The position numbers and the translations under genes are program-made. From positions 1,116,001 through 1,180,000 of the forward strand of contig NZ_JARVHQ010000001.1 of NCBI RefSeq assembly GCF_040459645.1: 64,000 nt of DNA. Reading direction: 5' to 3'. The notes beneath the pieces were generated by a model, which saw only the letters and a list, made by a program, of their open reading frames with translations, did not search any database and was not told the origin of the DNA. The stretch is from Bacillus cereus group sp. RP43 (GTDB lineage: Bacteria; Bacillota; Bacilli; Bacillales; Bacillaceae_G). Below, one piece after another: positions 46,581 to 56,239 of this stretch; the first letter of the stretch is position 1, and each line of letters starts with the position of its first letter.

Positions 46581-46869
46581 AATGGTTGTAGCGTTAAGTT
46601 TAATAATGGTGGCGGTATCGTTATTACTCCCGCAAACATTATTAATTATGCAGGAAAGAAAAAATATAAACATGAGCTATAAAGCATTACTATTATTAAA
46701 AAAAGAAGCGGCCGTATTTATGTATGAGAATGAGGAAAAGCGAGTAAAAGAGCAAGTCATAAAAGGAATTGTATATTACACATATTGGAGAGGAGATGAA
46801 GTTTGTACGATGTGGAAAGATATGAGAGGAAAAATGATGGAGCAATGCCTTTATGCAAAGGAAAAATAA
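46549..46869 (+). CDS. comGE: Minor competence pseudopilin ComGE
   Basis: This 106-residue minor pseudopilin probably starts at the GTG at 46549 (MKCQKGSVMVEMVVALSL), with GGGGGAGG upstream. The prepilin-like segment is KGSVMVEMVVALS, lacking the FTLLE core, as usual for ComGE. It overlaps comGD by 32 bp and comGF by 17 bp. Confidence 0.83.
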   Translation: MKCQKGSVMVEMVVALSLIMVAVSLLLPQTLLIMQERKNINMSYKALLLLKKEAAVFMYENEEKRVKEQVIKGIVYYTYWRGDEVCTMWKDMRGKMMEQCLYAKEK

Positions 46870-47314
46870 AAAAGAAGCGGGATTTACATTAATAGAAATG
46901 ATTGCATGTTTGTTGCTTTTATCAATGTTCTTTTTACTTTTACCGCGTCTTCATATTATGGGGATAGAAAATACACGTTCAAAAGGATTAAATGACTGGG
47001 AGTGGGATGTGTTTTTAGGACAAATGCAATTAGAGTTTCGTGAAGTATCAAGTGGGAGGAAGATAGCACTAGAAAATGGTGGGAATATTTTGCGCTTCCA
47101 ACTTCGCAATGGTGATCAGGTGACGTATGAAAAAGTGAATAGTAATTTAATAAGAAAAGTAAATATGCGCGGAAGGGAATTTATATTACAAAGGATTGAG
47201 GCGATTTCGTATAAATTAACACCTCATTTGCTATATATATATGTGAAAGATATAAGTGGTGAAATATATGAAGGCGTGGCTGGGCGCTATAGTGAAATTG
47301 AGATAGAAACATGA
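46853..47314 (+). CDS. comGF: Minor competence pseudopilin ComGF
   Basis: This 153-residue minor pseudopilin has the prepilin motif EAGFTLIEMIACLLLL at residues 8-23. The beta-rich rest contains FREVSSGRKI and YEKVNSNLIRKV. It overlaps comGE and comGG by a few bases. Confidence 0.9.
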   Translation: MQRKNKKEAGFTLIEMIACLLLLSMFFLLLPRLHIMGIENTRSKGLNDWEWDVFLGQMQLEFREVSSGRKIALENGGNILRFQLRNGDQVTYEKVNSNLIRKVNMRGREFILQRIEAISYKLTPHLLYIYVKDISGEIYEGVAGRYSEIEIET

Positions 47315-47681
47315 GAAAACAAGATGGATTTGCAATGCCAGGAACAATTATTTTTCTTATTTTATTCATTTCTTTTTTGATGTACGAAACGAATATGTTA
47401 CTTTCGGATAAAAAATTTTATTCTGAAATAGAACAAAGTTTTTTCATGGAGGAACTTATTGATCGAGCTATTTCAGATATCAAAAGAGACTTACAACAAA
47501 AAGAAAAAGAGGATGTTTTTTATTTCAGTATGAAAGAGGAGAAGTGAGTGGAAAGTATGTCTTTGAAAATGATGGTATTAGTATTTCGTTGCAATGTGTT
47601 ACAAAACAGAGAGGTTTCTATACAGTGAGCTTTCGCTATAGGAAAAGGGATAATAAAATATTTGATTGGGTAGAAGGATAA
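47311..47681 (+). pseudogene. comGG: Frameshifted comGG
   Basis: The frame that starts at 47311 (MRKQDGFAMPGTIIFL) stops at 47547 after 78 residues. From about 47526 a second frame, one base earlier, reads on as QYERGEVSGKYVFENDGISI...RKRDNKIFDWVEG to a stop at 47679-47681. Joined, they give about 123 residues, the normal ComGG length, and the tail resembles the B. subtilis ComGG C-terminus. A one-base loss, probably in the T runs at 47515-47525, explains it. Sequencing error is possible. Confidence 0.8.
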
Positions 47682-47855
47682 TGTGTGAAATACGCGAGGG
47701 AGAAGCGTTAATTTCCATTGTGTTGAGAGTCAATTTCTTTGAGAAAAGGGATAAAAACGACGATCAAAAGTTTAAATTTTCTCAAAAAAGAGAAAGGTAG
47801 AAAGAATATGATATATTCATGCTATCCAATCATTTTTTTCTAGGGAGATAAGGAA

Positions 47856-48506
47856 ATGACAAACAACAATCAAATAGGTGAAAATAAGGAACAAACTATT
47901 TTTGATCATAAAGGAAATACGATTATGACAGAGGATAGGGAAATACAAATTATTTCAAAATTCGAAGAACCTCTTATTGTCGTATTAGCAAATGTATTAA
48001 GTGATGAAGAATGTGATGAATTAATTGAATTGTCTAAAAGTAAAATGAAGCGTTCTAAAATTGGTTCATCACGTAATGTAAATGATATTCGAACGAGTAG
48101 CGGTGCATTTTTAGAAGAAAATGAACTAACTTCGAAGATTGAAAAACGAATTTCATCTATCACAAATGTTCCTGTGGCGCATGGAGAAGGATTGCACATT
48201 TTAAATTATGAAGTGGATCAAGAATATAAGGCGCACTATGATTATTTTGCAGAACATAGTAGATCAGCTGGTAATAATCGTATAAGTACTCTTGTGATGT
48301 ACTTAAATGATGTAGAAGAAGGCGGGGAAACATTCTTTCCGAAATTAAATCTTTCTGTACACCCTAGAAAGGGAATGGCAGTATACTTTGAGTATTTTTA
48401 TCAGGATCAATCATTAAATGAGCTTACTTTACATGGAGGGGCACCTGTTACGAAAGGCGAGAAATGGGTTGCGACGCAGTGGGTGAGAAGAGGTACTTAC
48501 AGGTAA
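47856..48506 (+). CDS. Prolyl 4-hydroxylase (2OG-Fe(II) dioxygenase)
   Basis: This 216-residue 2-oxoglutarate/Fe(II) oxygenase has the same active-site numbering as the B. anthracis prolyl 4-hydroxylase: H127 and D129 (KAHYDYF), H193 (LTLHGG) and K203 (GEKWVATQW). The B. anthracis enzyme acts on proline-rich, collagen-like peptides. A natural target could be exosporium collagen-like proteins (inference). No signal peptide. It lies after comG with its own ribosome-binding site (AGGGAGATAAGGAA). Confidence 0.92.
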   Translation: MTNNNQIGENKEQTIFDHKGNTIMTEDREIQIISKFEEPLIVVLANVLSDEECDELIELSKSKMKRSKIGSSRNVNDIRTSSGAFLEENELTSKIEKRISSITNVPVAHGEGLHILNYEVDQEYKAHYDYFAEHSRSAGNNRISTLVMYLNDVEEGGETFFPKLNLSVHPRKGMAVYFEYFYQDQSLNELTLHGGAPVTKGEKWVATQWVRRGTYR

Positions 48507-48548
48507 AAGTGAGCCAACTTGTTTGATTGCGAGAAAATAGCGAGTATG

Positions 48549-48594
48549 TTACGTTTTGTTCTTCATAGCACAAGAAGAACAAAACGTTTTTTTT
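48549..48594 (+). terminator. Terminator of the prolyl hydroxylase gene
   Basis: ACGTTTTGTTCTT pairs with AAGAACAAAACGT across a loop, followed by eight T. Confidence 0.9.
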
Positions 48595-48658
48595 ATTAAA
48601 TAAAGTAACATCTTTCGTTATAATAACAAATAATAACGTATGATTGAGAGGAATGAAA

Positions 48659-49156
48659 ATGAAATCTATATATATAACCGGTTATATGGGAGCTGGGAAA
48701 ACAACAATTGGAAAAGCGTTAAGTAAAGAACTCCATATGGAAGTTGTAGATACAGATCAAAAAATCGAAGAGCAGAAAGAGAAAGCGATTCGGCATATTT
48801 TTGCAGAAGAAGGCGAAAGGGCTTTTCGCGAATATGAAAGTGAGATGTTACGTTCACTATCGATTCAGAATGTAATTATTACAACTGGTGGAGGGATTAT
48901 TGAACGAGAGGAAAATCGAAAGTGGATGAAGGAAAATGGAACTGTTGTGTATTTATATTGTGATCCACATGTAATTGCAGAAAGGCTTCGTGAAGATACG
49001 ACACGTCCACTATTTCAGAAGAAAGATATAGATGCATTTGTAACGAAATTTGAATCGCGCCGAGCTTATTATGAAGAGGCTGATATTCATATCGATACGA
49101 CAAATAAGTCGGTAAAGCAAATTATGAATGAATTAAAGCAAAAGATTAATGAATAA
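48659..49156 (+). CDS. aroK: Shikimate kinase
   Basis: This 165-residue shikimate kinase phosphorylates shikimate in aromatic amino-acid synthesis. Walker A is [11 protein letters not shown], the shikimate-binding D-box is VDTDQKIE, then [16 protein letters not shown] and the lid RPLF. ATGs at 48653 and 48659 are both in frame. The latter has the better spacing from GAGAGG. Confidence 0.93.
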   Translation: MKSIYITGYMGAGKTTIGKALSKELHMEVVDTDQKIEEQKEKAIRHIFAEEGERAFREYESEMLRSLSIQNVIITTGGGIIEREENRKWMKENGTVVYLYCDPHVIAERLREDTTRPLFQKKDIDAFVTKFESRRAYYEEADIHIDTTNKSVKQIMNELKQKINE

Positions 49157-49194
49157 AAAAGTGGACATACTAATCAAGTAGAGGTGATGATAAT

Positions 49195-49395
49195 ATGTCT
49201 ACTAATGATTATGTACGCTTTGTGACACAGCAATTTGTGTCATATATGGATGCTCCAAAAGAGGATCGAAAACAACAGAAACAACAACGTCGTGCAGAGA
49301 AAGAGCCATTCTTAAATAAATGGTTTGGTGTTATGCCGCTGAGCGCTGCCTTGTTTTATCGAAATGTAAAAAATAAAAGAAAAAAATCAAGCTAA
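49195..49395 (+). CDS. yqzE: YqzE-like small protein
   Basis: This 66-residue basic protein (MSTNDYVRFVTQQFVSYMD) ends in a K/R-rich tail. It matches YqzE by size and location after comG/aroK. The function is unknown. AGAGGTGATGATAAT precedes the ATG. It is probably cotranscribed with aroK (38 bp). Confidence 0.82.
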   Translation: MSTNDYVRFVTQQFVSYMDAPKEDRKQQKQQRRAEKEPFLNKWFGVMPLSAALFYRNVKNKRKKSS

Positions 49396-49418
49396 CTGGT
49401 CCGTAATATGTCTAGCAA

Positions 49419-49464
49419 AATAACAATCCCCTAGTAGCATCATATACTAGGGGATTGTTATTTA
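49419..49464. terminator. Bidirectional terminator
   Basis: AATAACAATCCCCTAGTA pairs with TACTAGGGGATTGTTATT, one of the longest stems in the window, between converging genes. Confidence 0.92.
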
Positions 49465-50094
49465 CTGCACGGATTCTTTTTCCTCAGTAACTGCATGTAT
49501 TTTATTGTTTACCCATACAAATCCAATTCCGATACAAATAGAAATCCCCCAGCCAACAGCGGTCATAATAGCTCTCATTTCACCATATCCATCTACACCG
49601 AAAACAGAGATGAAATAGATTTTCAAGAAGCTTTTTAATATAAATTGAAGACCGAAAAATAGTGTTAAATATTGCAGTGCTGGATATATGCGACTATCCC
49701 GGTAAAGCTCGCGACTTTTATCGCGGTCATGGCCTTGCAGCGCTGCGATATCCGCTGCGAAATATAACATAATTGGTTTTTTCATAAAGATTGTACATAT
49801 AACGATGCAGCCAAGTACGATATGATAATATGCATCATTCCATAGCATTCGTTCCGCTGATCCAGATATTAAGTCTACCGCTGTATTAGAAATAAGTGTA
49901 ATTAAAATAAAGAACCCTGTAACGTTAAACTGTTTTTCTTTTTTAAAGGTATACAGTGTATAAATAATCCCCGGAACAGAGGAAATTAACATTGCGTAAT
50001 AAGGATCGATATAAGGTTTTGCAAATTTCCAAATGAGGAACGGGAATACGAGATAAAAGACAAGATCTAATATAGCTTTTTTATTTTGATTCAT
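49462..50094 (-). CDS. VC0807-family membrane protein
   Basis: This 210-residue membrane protein has about six hydrophobic segments and the VC0807-type pattern (GIIYTLYTFKKEKQFNVTGFF, ITLISNTAVDLISGS). Function unknown. AAGGAGG with 6-bp spacing supports the ATG at 50094 rather than the upstream one at 50118. Confidence 0.75.
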   Translation of the reverse strand: MNQNKKAILDLVFYLVFPFLIWKFAKPYIDPYYAMLISSVPGIIYTLYTFKKEKQFNVTGFFILITLISNTAVDLISGSAERMLWNDAYYHIVLGCIVICTIFMKKPIMLYFAADIAALQGHDRDKSRELYRDSRIYPALQYLTLFFGLQFILKSFLKIYFISVFGVDGYGEMRAIMTAVGWGISICIGIGFVWVNNKIHAVTEEKESVQ

Positions 50095-50235
50095 ACATGG
50101 CCTCCTTAAGTCATACATATATTTTATAATATAATTTCTGAAAATTGTATAAGGTTAATGAAAAAAAAGAAAAGTAGATGTTTAATAGATTAAGAAATTG
50201 CCCCTAGCGTAGTAAGTTTTTTTAGTATATAATAA

Positions 50236-50249
50236 AGGAAACGCTTTCA
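50236..50249 (-). promoter_or_regulatory. cre-like site (CcpA)
   Basis: TGAAAGCGTTTCCT on the minus strand matches the cre consensus at 12 of 14 positions. It lies about 140 bp before the start of the membrane-protein gene and 160 bp before the gene at 50412. Confidence 0.5.
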
Positions 50250-50379
50250 TTTTTTGCTTTGTTCACAAAATGGACGGAAAATCACATATTTACTATTGAT
50301 ATGTTGCTTTATAATGAAACTAATTAAATATACATGCATACAATATTGTGAAATAAATAACATAAATAATCTATATAAA

Positions 50380-50393
50380 TGTAAACGTTATCA
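50380..50393 (+). promoter_or_regulatory. Perfect cre site (CcpA)
   Basis: TGTAAACGTTATCA fits TGWAANCGNTNWCA at all 14 positions. It lies 18 bp before the ATG at 50412, downstream of a TATAAT at 50310-50315, so a bound CcpA would act as a roadblock. Confidence 0.7.
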
Positions 50394-50411
50394 AAGAGAG
50401 AGGTGGAGACA

Positions 50412-50639
50412 ATGAGTAAATTTTTCTTCAATCATAATCCAGCAACATTAGAGGATGGAAGACTTGTTAAGTATGCTGAAATTATTTATGGAGAAGGTGG
50501 CCGTTCTGTATTAGAAAATTTAATGGTGAAGGCATCTATCAGATTGCGTGATCGTTATCCGAATAAATCTGACGAACAGATCTCGAACCTCGTAAATCAA
50601 GGCATCCATGATATGTTTCAAAAATACGTGAATGAGTAA
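50412..50639 (+). CDS. Small protein of unknown function behind a cre site
   Basis: This 75-residue protein (MSKFFFNHNPATLEDGRLVK) appears soluble and helical (GGRSVLENLMVKASIRLRDRY, QISNLVNQGIHDMFQKYV). No family recognised. GAGAGGTGGAGAC precedes the ATG. The upstream perfect cre site suggests catabolite control. A terminator follows directly. Confidence 0.75.
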   Translation: MSKFFFNHNPATLEDGRLVKYAEIIYGEGGRSVLENLMVKASIRLRDRYPNKSDEQISNLVNQGIHDMFQKYVNE

Positions 50640-50669
50640 GAGCAGCTACTGGCTGCTCTTATTTTTTTT
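50640..50669 (+). terminator. Terminator
   Basis: AGAGCAGC pairs with GCTGCTCT around TACTG, then a T-rich run. Confidence 0.83.
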
Positions 50670-50737
50670 GTATAAGGATTGTGCTTTTAGCTGAAAATAA
50701 AGGTGCATTTTGAAGTGTGTAAAAAGGAGGGGAAAAG

Positions 50738-50869
50738 ATGAGCAATGGAATTGGTCGTTCAAAAAAAAATCTTCCAACTGATGCAAATCATGTAAGCGCG
50801 AAGGACCGTGCAAATCAAAAACGTATGACAGAGAAAAAACAACAAGAGCGTAATGACGATAGAGAATAG
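50738..50869 (+). CDS. 43-residue basic peptide, unknown
   Basis: Protein MSNGIGRSKKNLPTDANHVS, then a K/R/Q/D/E-rich hydrophilic tail. It is preceded by an excellent AAAGGAGGGGAAAAG and followed by a strong terminator. The composition is like small spore or stress peptides, but I cannot assign a family. Confidence 0.7.
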   Translation: MSNGIGRSKKNLPTDANHVSAKDRANQKRMTEKKQQERNDDRE

Positions 50870-50885
50870 GATGGAAAAACATCTT

Positions 50886-50922
50886 AAAGAAAGCTCCTTC
50901 AACAGTTGAAGGAGCTTTCTTT
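50886..50922. terminator. Bidirectional terminator
   Basis: AAAGCTCCTTCAAC pairs with GTTGAAGGAGCTTT, with flanking A and T runs. Confidence 0.9.
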
Positions 50923-51715
50923 AAGATAGAAAATGATTTGCGGTAACATAAAAGAGACCACCGTTTATAATTTGTATTGTAATACGTGGTTCGTATTGTT
51001 CTTGTAATGCTTGCTTTTCAATTTCATAGCTTTCTGGAAGTTCATCGCTATCTTCGTAAAATCGATTTAAAAGGTCTAAATCGTGATTCCAACGCACTCT
51101 CGCTTCTTTTGCCCACGTGTGGTCATCTTCAGCGATTATACTTTTTAAAGCATCCTCTATACGTTGTAAGCCACTTTGTGGCTTAATGATAGGTGAGAGC
51201 GTAAAACAAAAATCAGGTATTTTCGGTGTGAGTTTGATCTCTGCTAAAGTGTCATGAAAGTTTGCAATCATTGTCCCGGAAATAAGATGAATACCGATGG
51301 AATGAAGTATGTCTTTTTTTCGGTCGCATTGATAAGATACTTTTATATTTACACCAAGCCAAGGATGAAGGGGGGTATGAGTTGCCCCGCTATGTTTCAC
51401 TTCCTCATATAAACGTATGTATGAGCCTAGTTCTTTTGTCGTTTCAAATATTTGATGCAAACGTGGTGAACCGTAATGAATAAGTTCACCGTCGTTTTCT
51501 TCGTTTTCCGGATTTGTAATAAGAGTAAGGCGCATCGGGTTCGGAACGCCTCCTGTTTTTTCAAGATAGTGCCAATAGAAAGGGCGGTTCATTAATAACT
51601 TATCCATTTCAATTGTTAACTGCACGTCTAATAGGTGAGGGGAACGCTCTAAAATTTCACAGTTATTCGCCTCAAAAAAGTTGTATAAGTAATTATGAAT
51701 TTCATTTTGCTGCAT
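50921..51715 (-). CDS. yqhG: YqhG family protein
   Basis: This 264-residue soluble protein matches YqhG. It has no recognised catalytic motif and unknown function. It starts MQQNEIHNYLYNFFE at 51715, inside the last codons of yqhH, with AGAGGTGCAGG upstream. Its fixed pairing with the YqhH helicase in Bacillus suggests they act together. Confidence 0.83.
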   Translation of the reverse strand: MQQNEIHNYLYNFFEANNCEILERSPHLLDVQLTIEMDKLLMNRPFYWHYLEKTGGVPNPMRLTLITNPENEENDGELIHYGSPRLHQIFETTKELGSYIRLYEEVKHSGATHTPLHPWLGVNIKVSYQCDRKKDILHSIGIHLISGTMIANFHDTLAEIKLTPKIPDFCFTLSPIIKPQSGLQRIEDALKSIIAEDDHTWAKEARVRWNHDLDLLNRFYEDSDELPESYEIEKQALQEQYEPRITIQIINGGLFYVTANHFLS

Positions 51716-53384
51716 AGTCCTGCACCTCTGCTTCATTGCGCTTCGCAAAATCGATAATAGATGTTAAATTTTCCATCTTGATTCGAATTTCACCTTCGCT
51801 TTTTGACTGCGCGAAAATTTCTTGAATATGCGCATCAATATTTTTCATGTTGATTCTCGTTAAAATTTCATCGAGTTCACCGATTACACGTTCAAATAAA
51901 TTAATTTTTTCATATAGTAGTTTTAAAATGTGCTCTTCAACAGTGTGCTTTGTTGCTAAGTTATAAATATGAACATCATTTTTTTGTCCAAGACGGTGAA
52001 TACGTCCAATCCTTTGCTCGAGTCGCATTGGATTCCACGGTAAGTCGTAATTAATCATATGGCTACAAAATTGTAAGTTAATTCCTTCACCACCAGCTTC
52101 GGTCGCAATTAATACTTGGGCACGATTTTGGAAAAGCTCCTTCATCCAATCTTTTTTCCCGCGCTTAAATCCACCGCGAAATGGTACAGAGGAAATGCCA
52201 TGTTGTTGTAAGAACCATTGTAAATACATTTGTGAAGCTCTATATTCAGTGAAGATAATGACTTTATCGTCAATTTCTTTTATAAGCTCTAGTGCTTTAT
52301 TTGCTTTGGAGTTAAACGGAATATAATTAATTTTATCCATCAGCACATCAATATGTGGGTCCTTTATGTAATGCTCATTTTCTTTCTGCCTTTTTTCTAC
52401 ATGTTTTTTTAATGAATAGTAAACAGCTTCACGACTACTACATGCTTCCCGTTTTAAAGTTAAGGATGAGAAAGCAGATGTGACGGCATCTTGTCCACGC
52501 CAATTTTCAATTTCATTATACAAAGCTTGTTCTTCTTCATTAAATTCAACGAAGATTGTTCGTACATGCCTTTTCGGCCAATCAATGCCAGTGTTATTGC
52601 GTCTATTTCGAACCATTACTTTATTGATAAGAGCTTTTAAATCTTCATCGGATTCAGTGGAACGATTTTTGGAAGCGTAATATTCTTCAAAATTAGATTG
52701 ATTGCCTAAATGACCTGGTTTTAATAAAGAAACGAGGTTGAAGATTTCATCAATTTTATTTTGAACAGGAGTTGCAGTTAGTAATAAACAAAACTTCTTT
52801 TTTAATCGCTGTGCAAATTCATAGTTTTTTGTTTTATTATTTTTTAGTTTATGTGCTTCATCGATAATAATAAGGTCATACTCTAGGTTTAAAACGATAT
52901 CGCGATGCGGTGAACGTTTCGCAGTATCGATTGATGAAACGATGACATCAGCTTGTTCCCAAGAATAACTTTTCTTTTGAGCGACCGCAGGAATAAAAAA
53001 TTTTGTGTTTAGTTCATACGCCCACTGAGATACGAGAGAAGCTGGAACGAGAATGAGTACCTTTTTTACAAGTCCTCGAACCATATATTCTTTTAAAATA
53101 AGTCCAGCTTCAATCGTTTTTCCAAGTCCGACTTCGTCTGCTAGAATCGCTTTACCATTCATTTGTTCAATGACATTTTGAGCGACCTCTAATTGATGTG
53201 GAAGCGGCGTGAAATGTGATAAATGTTTCGGTGCTTGCAATCCATCAAAAGTAGGGACGAGTAACGATTTCTCTGTTTTATAAGCTAAATGATATAAATC
53301 CCAATTTGTCCAAGGACCATCTTCATCAATTCTTTTTAAAAAATTGTTTTGCCATGTTCGATCTACGGAAATATCGACATTCAT
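51702..53384 (-). CDS. yqhH: SNF2-family DNA/RNA helicase YqhH
   Basis: This 560-residue SNF2/RapA-like ATPase has motif I LADEVGLGKTIEAGL, motif II DEAH (IIIDEAHKLKN), TATPVQN, motif V EAGGEGINLQ and motif VI QRIGRIHRLGQ. It resembles the RapA group that recycles RNA polymerase, but lacks the long RapA N- and C-terminal domains. GGTGGGAGAG precedes the ATG. It overlaps yqhG by 14 bp. Confidence 0.9.
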   Translation of the reverse strand: MNVDISVDRTWQNNFLKRIDEDGPWTNWDLYHLAYKTEKSLLVPTFDGLQAPKHLSHFTPLPHQLEVAQNVIEQMNGKAILADEVGLGKTIEAGLILKEYMVRGLVKKVLILVPASLVSQWAYELNTKFFIPAVAQKKSYSWEQADVIVSSIDTAKRSPHRDIVLNLEYDLIIIDEAHKLKNNKTKNYEFAQRLKKKFCLLLTATPVQNKIDEIFNLVSLLKPGHLGNQSNFEEYYASKNRSTESDEDLKALINKVMVRNRRNNTGIDWPKRHVRTIFVEFNEEEQALYNEIENWRGQDAVTSAFSSLTLKREACSSREAVYYSLKKHVEKRQKENEHYIKDPHIDVLMDKINYIPFNSKANKALELIKEIDDKVIIFTEYRASQMYLQWFLQQHGISSVPFRGGFKRGKKDWMKELFQNRAQVLIATEAGGEGINLQFCSHMINYDLPWNPMRLEQRIGRIHRLGQKNDVHIYNLATKHTVEEHILKLLYEKINLFERVIGELDEILTRINMKNIDAHIQEIFAQSKSEGEIRIKMENLTSIIDFAKRNEAEVQDYAAK

Positions 53385-53774
53385 TAAGACTCTCCCACCT
53401 TTTATAAACTAAAGTGATTATTAAAAAAATCTTTATTATAAGCCTTGTAATAAGGCGCTATCACAATTACTAAAAGTTAAAGAATAGACAGCGATAAAGG
53501 TCTAAATCTTAAAAGTTGTATTTAATATGATTAAGAATAAAAAATTCTAAATTATTTTTTATGCTAGAATATTGATGAAATATAGCGAATGATGTTAGGA
53601 TAATGGTGTGAAATGTGTGGAATCTTTCGTATTTTATCCAAGAAAGCAATTTTTTATTTACGCTTTCATAAAAAAATATACTGAGATTCCGTATATCCTA
53701 TATTTTCAGAATGAAAATGTTTAGATATGGGAAGCAACTTTTATTGATTTGTCAGAGCATAAGGGGGAAAGAGC
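53385..53774. other. 390-bp intergenic region before gcvT
   Basis: AT-rich and divergent. I looked for the paired glycine-riboswitch core (GGAGAG..., GGGGCAA-like and CCGAAGG-like) and did not find it. Near 53775 it has AAGGGGGAAAGAGC. No gene seen. Confidence 0.6.
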
Positions 53775-54875
53775 ATGATTACATTACAACGTACACCGTT
53801 ATTTGATGTATACGCGAAGTATGGTGGGAAAACAGTCGACTTCGGTGGTTGGGAATTACCAGTTCAATTTTCAAGCATTAAAGAGGAACATGAAGCTGTA
53901 CGTACAGGAGCAGGTTTGTTCGATGTATCTCATATGGGAGAAGTAGAGGTAAAAGGTGTAGATAGTTTAGCATTTTTACAACGTGTTGTTACAAATGACG
54001 TATCTACCTTAAAGGTAGGGGGCGCACAATATACAGCTATGTGCTATGAAAATGGTGGCACAGTAGATGATTTATTAATCTACAAACGTGGTGAAGAAGA
54101 CTATTTATTAGTAATCAATGCATCAAATATCGAGAAAGATTACGAATGGTTAGCTAGCCATGTAATTGGCGATGCGAAAGTAGTCAATGTTTCTAGTGAA
54201 GTTGCGCAGCTTGCAATTCAAGGACCAAAAGCAGAAGGCATTTTACAAAAAGTTGTGTCAGAAGATTTGAAAGAAATTAAGTTCTTTAAATTTAAAAATA
54301 ATATTCTTGTAGATGGAATTCCTGCACTTGTATCTCGTACAGGTTACACAGGTGAAGATGGATTCGAAATTTACTGTAAGAGTGAAGATGCAGCAAAACT
54401 TTGGGAGAAACTTCTTGAAGTGGGAGCAGAAGAGGGGTTAAAACCATGTGGCTTAGGTGCTCGTGATACACTTCGCTTCGAAGCAACACTTCCGTTATAC
54501 GGACAAGAGTTATCAAAAGATATTACACCGATTGAAGCGGGAATTGGCTTTGCGGTAAAACCAAATAAAGAAGTAGATTTCTTTGGAAAAGAAACGTTAA
54601 AAGAGCAAAAAGAAAACGGTGCATCTCGTAAATTAGTCGGCATCGAAGTAATCGAACGCGGTATTCCTCGTACGCATTACCCTGTATTTATAGGAGAAGA
54701 AAAAATCGGGGAAGTAACGAGTGGTACACAATCTCCAACGTTAAAGAAAAGCATTGGTTTAGCACTAATTGATGTAAAATACGCAGCAGTTGATACAGAA
54801 GTAGAAATTGAAATTCGTAATAAACGCGTCAAAGCAGTAGTTGTTCCAACACCATTTTATAAACGTTCAAAGTAA
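53775..54875 (+). CDS. gcvT: Glycine cleavage system T protein
   Basis: This 366-residue aminomethyltransferase releases ammonia from the H-protein-bound intermediate and makes methylene-THF. It has [29 protein letters not shown] (catalytic Asp region), GTVDDLLIY and [12 protein letters not shown]. First gene of gcvT-PA-PB. The lipoyl carrier gcvH must be elsewhere. Confidence 0.96.
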   Translation: MITLQRTPLFDVYAKYGGKTVDFGGWELPVQFSSIKEEHEAVRTGAGLFDVSHMGEVEVKGVDSLAFLQRVVTNDVSTLKVGGAQYTAMCYENGGTVDDLLIYKRGEEDYLLVINASNIEKDYEWLASHVIGDAKVVNVSSEVAQLAIQGPKAEGILQKVVSEDLKEIKFFKFKNNILVDGIPALVSRTGYTGEDGFEIYCKSEDAAKLWEKLLEVGAEEGLKPCGLGARDTLRFEATLPLYGQELSKDITPIEAGIGFAVKPNKEVDFFGKETLKEQKENGASRKLVGIEVIERGIPRTHYPVFIGEEKIGEVTSGTQSPTLKKSIGLALIDVKYAAVDTEVEIEIRNKRVKAVVVPTPFYKRSK

Positions 54876-54895
54876 CGGGGAGAGGGGTAGATTTC

Positions 54896-56239
54896 ATGTT
54901 GCATCGTTATCTTCCAATGACAGAAGAAGACAAAAAAGAAATGTTACAAACAATCGGCGTTCAAACGATTGATGAGTTATTCTCTGATATTCCAGAGAGT
55001 GTTCGTTTTAAAGGGGATTTAAAAATTAAAGAAGCAAAATCAGAGCCAGAGCTTTTAAAAGAGCTATCTCAAATGGCTAGCAAAAATGCGAACTTAAAAG
55101 AATATGCTTCTTTCTTAGGAGCAGGTGTATACGATCATTATGCTCCAGTAATTGTTGATCATGTTATTTCTCGTTCAGAATTTTATACAGCTTACACACC
55201 ATACCAACCAGAAATTTCACAAGGAGAATTACAAGCAATTTTTGAGTTCCAAACAATGATTTGTGAATTAACAGGAATGGATGTAGCAAACTCTTCTATG
55301 TATGACGGAGGTACAGCTTTAGCTGAAGCGGCAATGTTAGCAGCTGGTCATACACGCAAAAAGAAAATTCTTGTATCTAAGGCAGTTCATCCAGAATCAA
55401 GAGCGGTACTTGAAACATATGCAAAAGGTCAACATCTTGAAGTTGTTGAAATTGATCATAAAGACGGTGTAACAGATTTAGACGTATTACAAAGTGAAGT
55501 AGATGATACAGTTGCTTGCGTAATCGTTCAATATCCAAACTTCTTCGGACAAGTTGAAAAGTTAGCTGATATCGAAAAAATCGTTCATCAACAAAAATCA
55601 TTGTTTATCGTTTCTTCAAATCCATTATCATTAGGCGCATTAACACCGCCAGGAAAATTTGGTGCTGATATTGTAATCGGTGATGCACAGCCATTTGGTA
55701 TCCCAACGCAGTTTGGTGGACCTCATTGTGGTTACTTTGCAACAACGAAAGCATTTATGCGTAAAATTCCAGGACGTCTTGTCGGACAAACTGTAGATTC
55801 AGATGGTAAACGTGGGTTTGTATTAACGTTACAAGCACGTGAACAGCATATTCGCCGTGATAAAGCGACGTCTAACATTTGTTCAAACCAAGCTTTAAAT
55901 GCATTAGCAGCATCAGTTGCAATGACGGCACTTGGAAAACAAGGTGTGAAAGAAATGGCACGTCAAAATATTTCTAAAGCACAATATGCAAAACGTCAAT
56001 TTGAAGCGAAAGGCTTCACTGTAACGTTCGCTGGACCATTCTTCAATGAATTTGTTGTAGATTGTAAACGTCCAGTTAAAGAAATAAATGATGTATTAAT
56101 ACAAAAGAATATTATCGGTGGTTACGACCTAGGCCGTGATTATAAAGAGCATGAAAACCATATGCTTGTAGCAGTAACAGAGCTTCGTACAAAAGAGGAA
56201 ATTGACACACTTGTAAACGAAATGGGGGCTATCCAATGA
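54896..56239 (+). CDS. gcvPA: Glycine dehydrogenase subunit 1 (GcvPA)
   Basis: This 447-residue N-terminal half of the split PLP-dependent glycine decarboxylase shows [32 protein letters not shown] and [18 protein letters not shown]. It starts 20 bp after gcvT with GAGAGGGG upstream and overlaps gcvPB by 4 bp. Confidence 0.96.

Noticed and set aside
47680..47800. A 39-codon frame starting at the ATG overlapping the comGG stop (MCEIREGEALIS...)
   Set aside because: No good Shine-Dalgarno spacing, low-complexity charged end, and no recognisable family.
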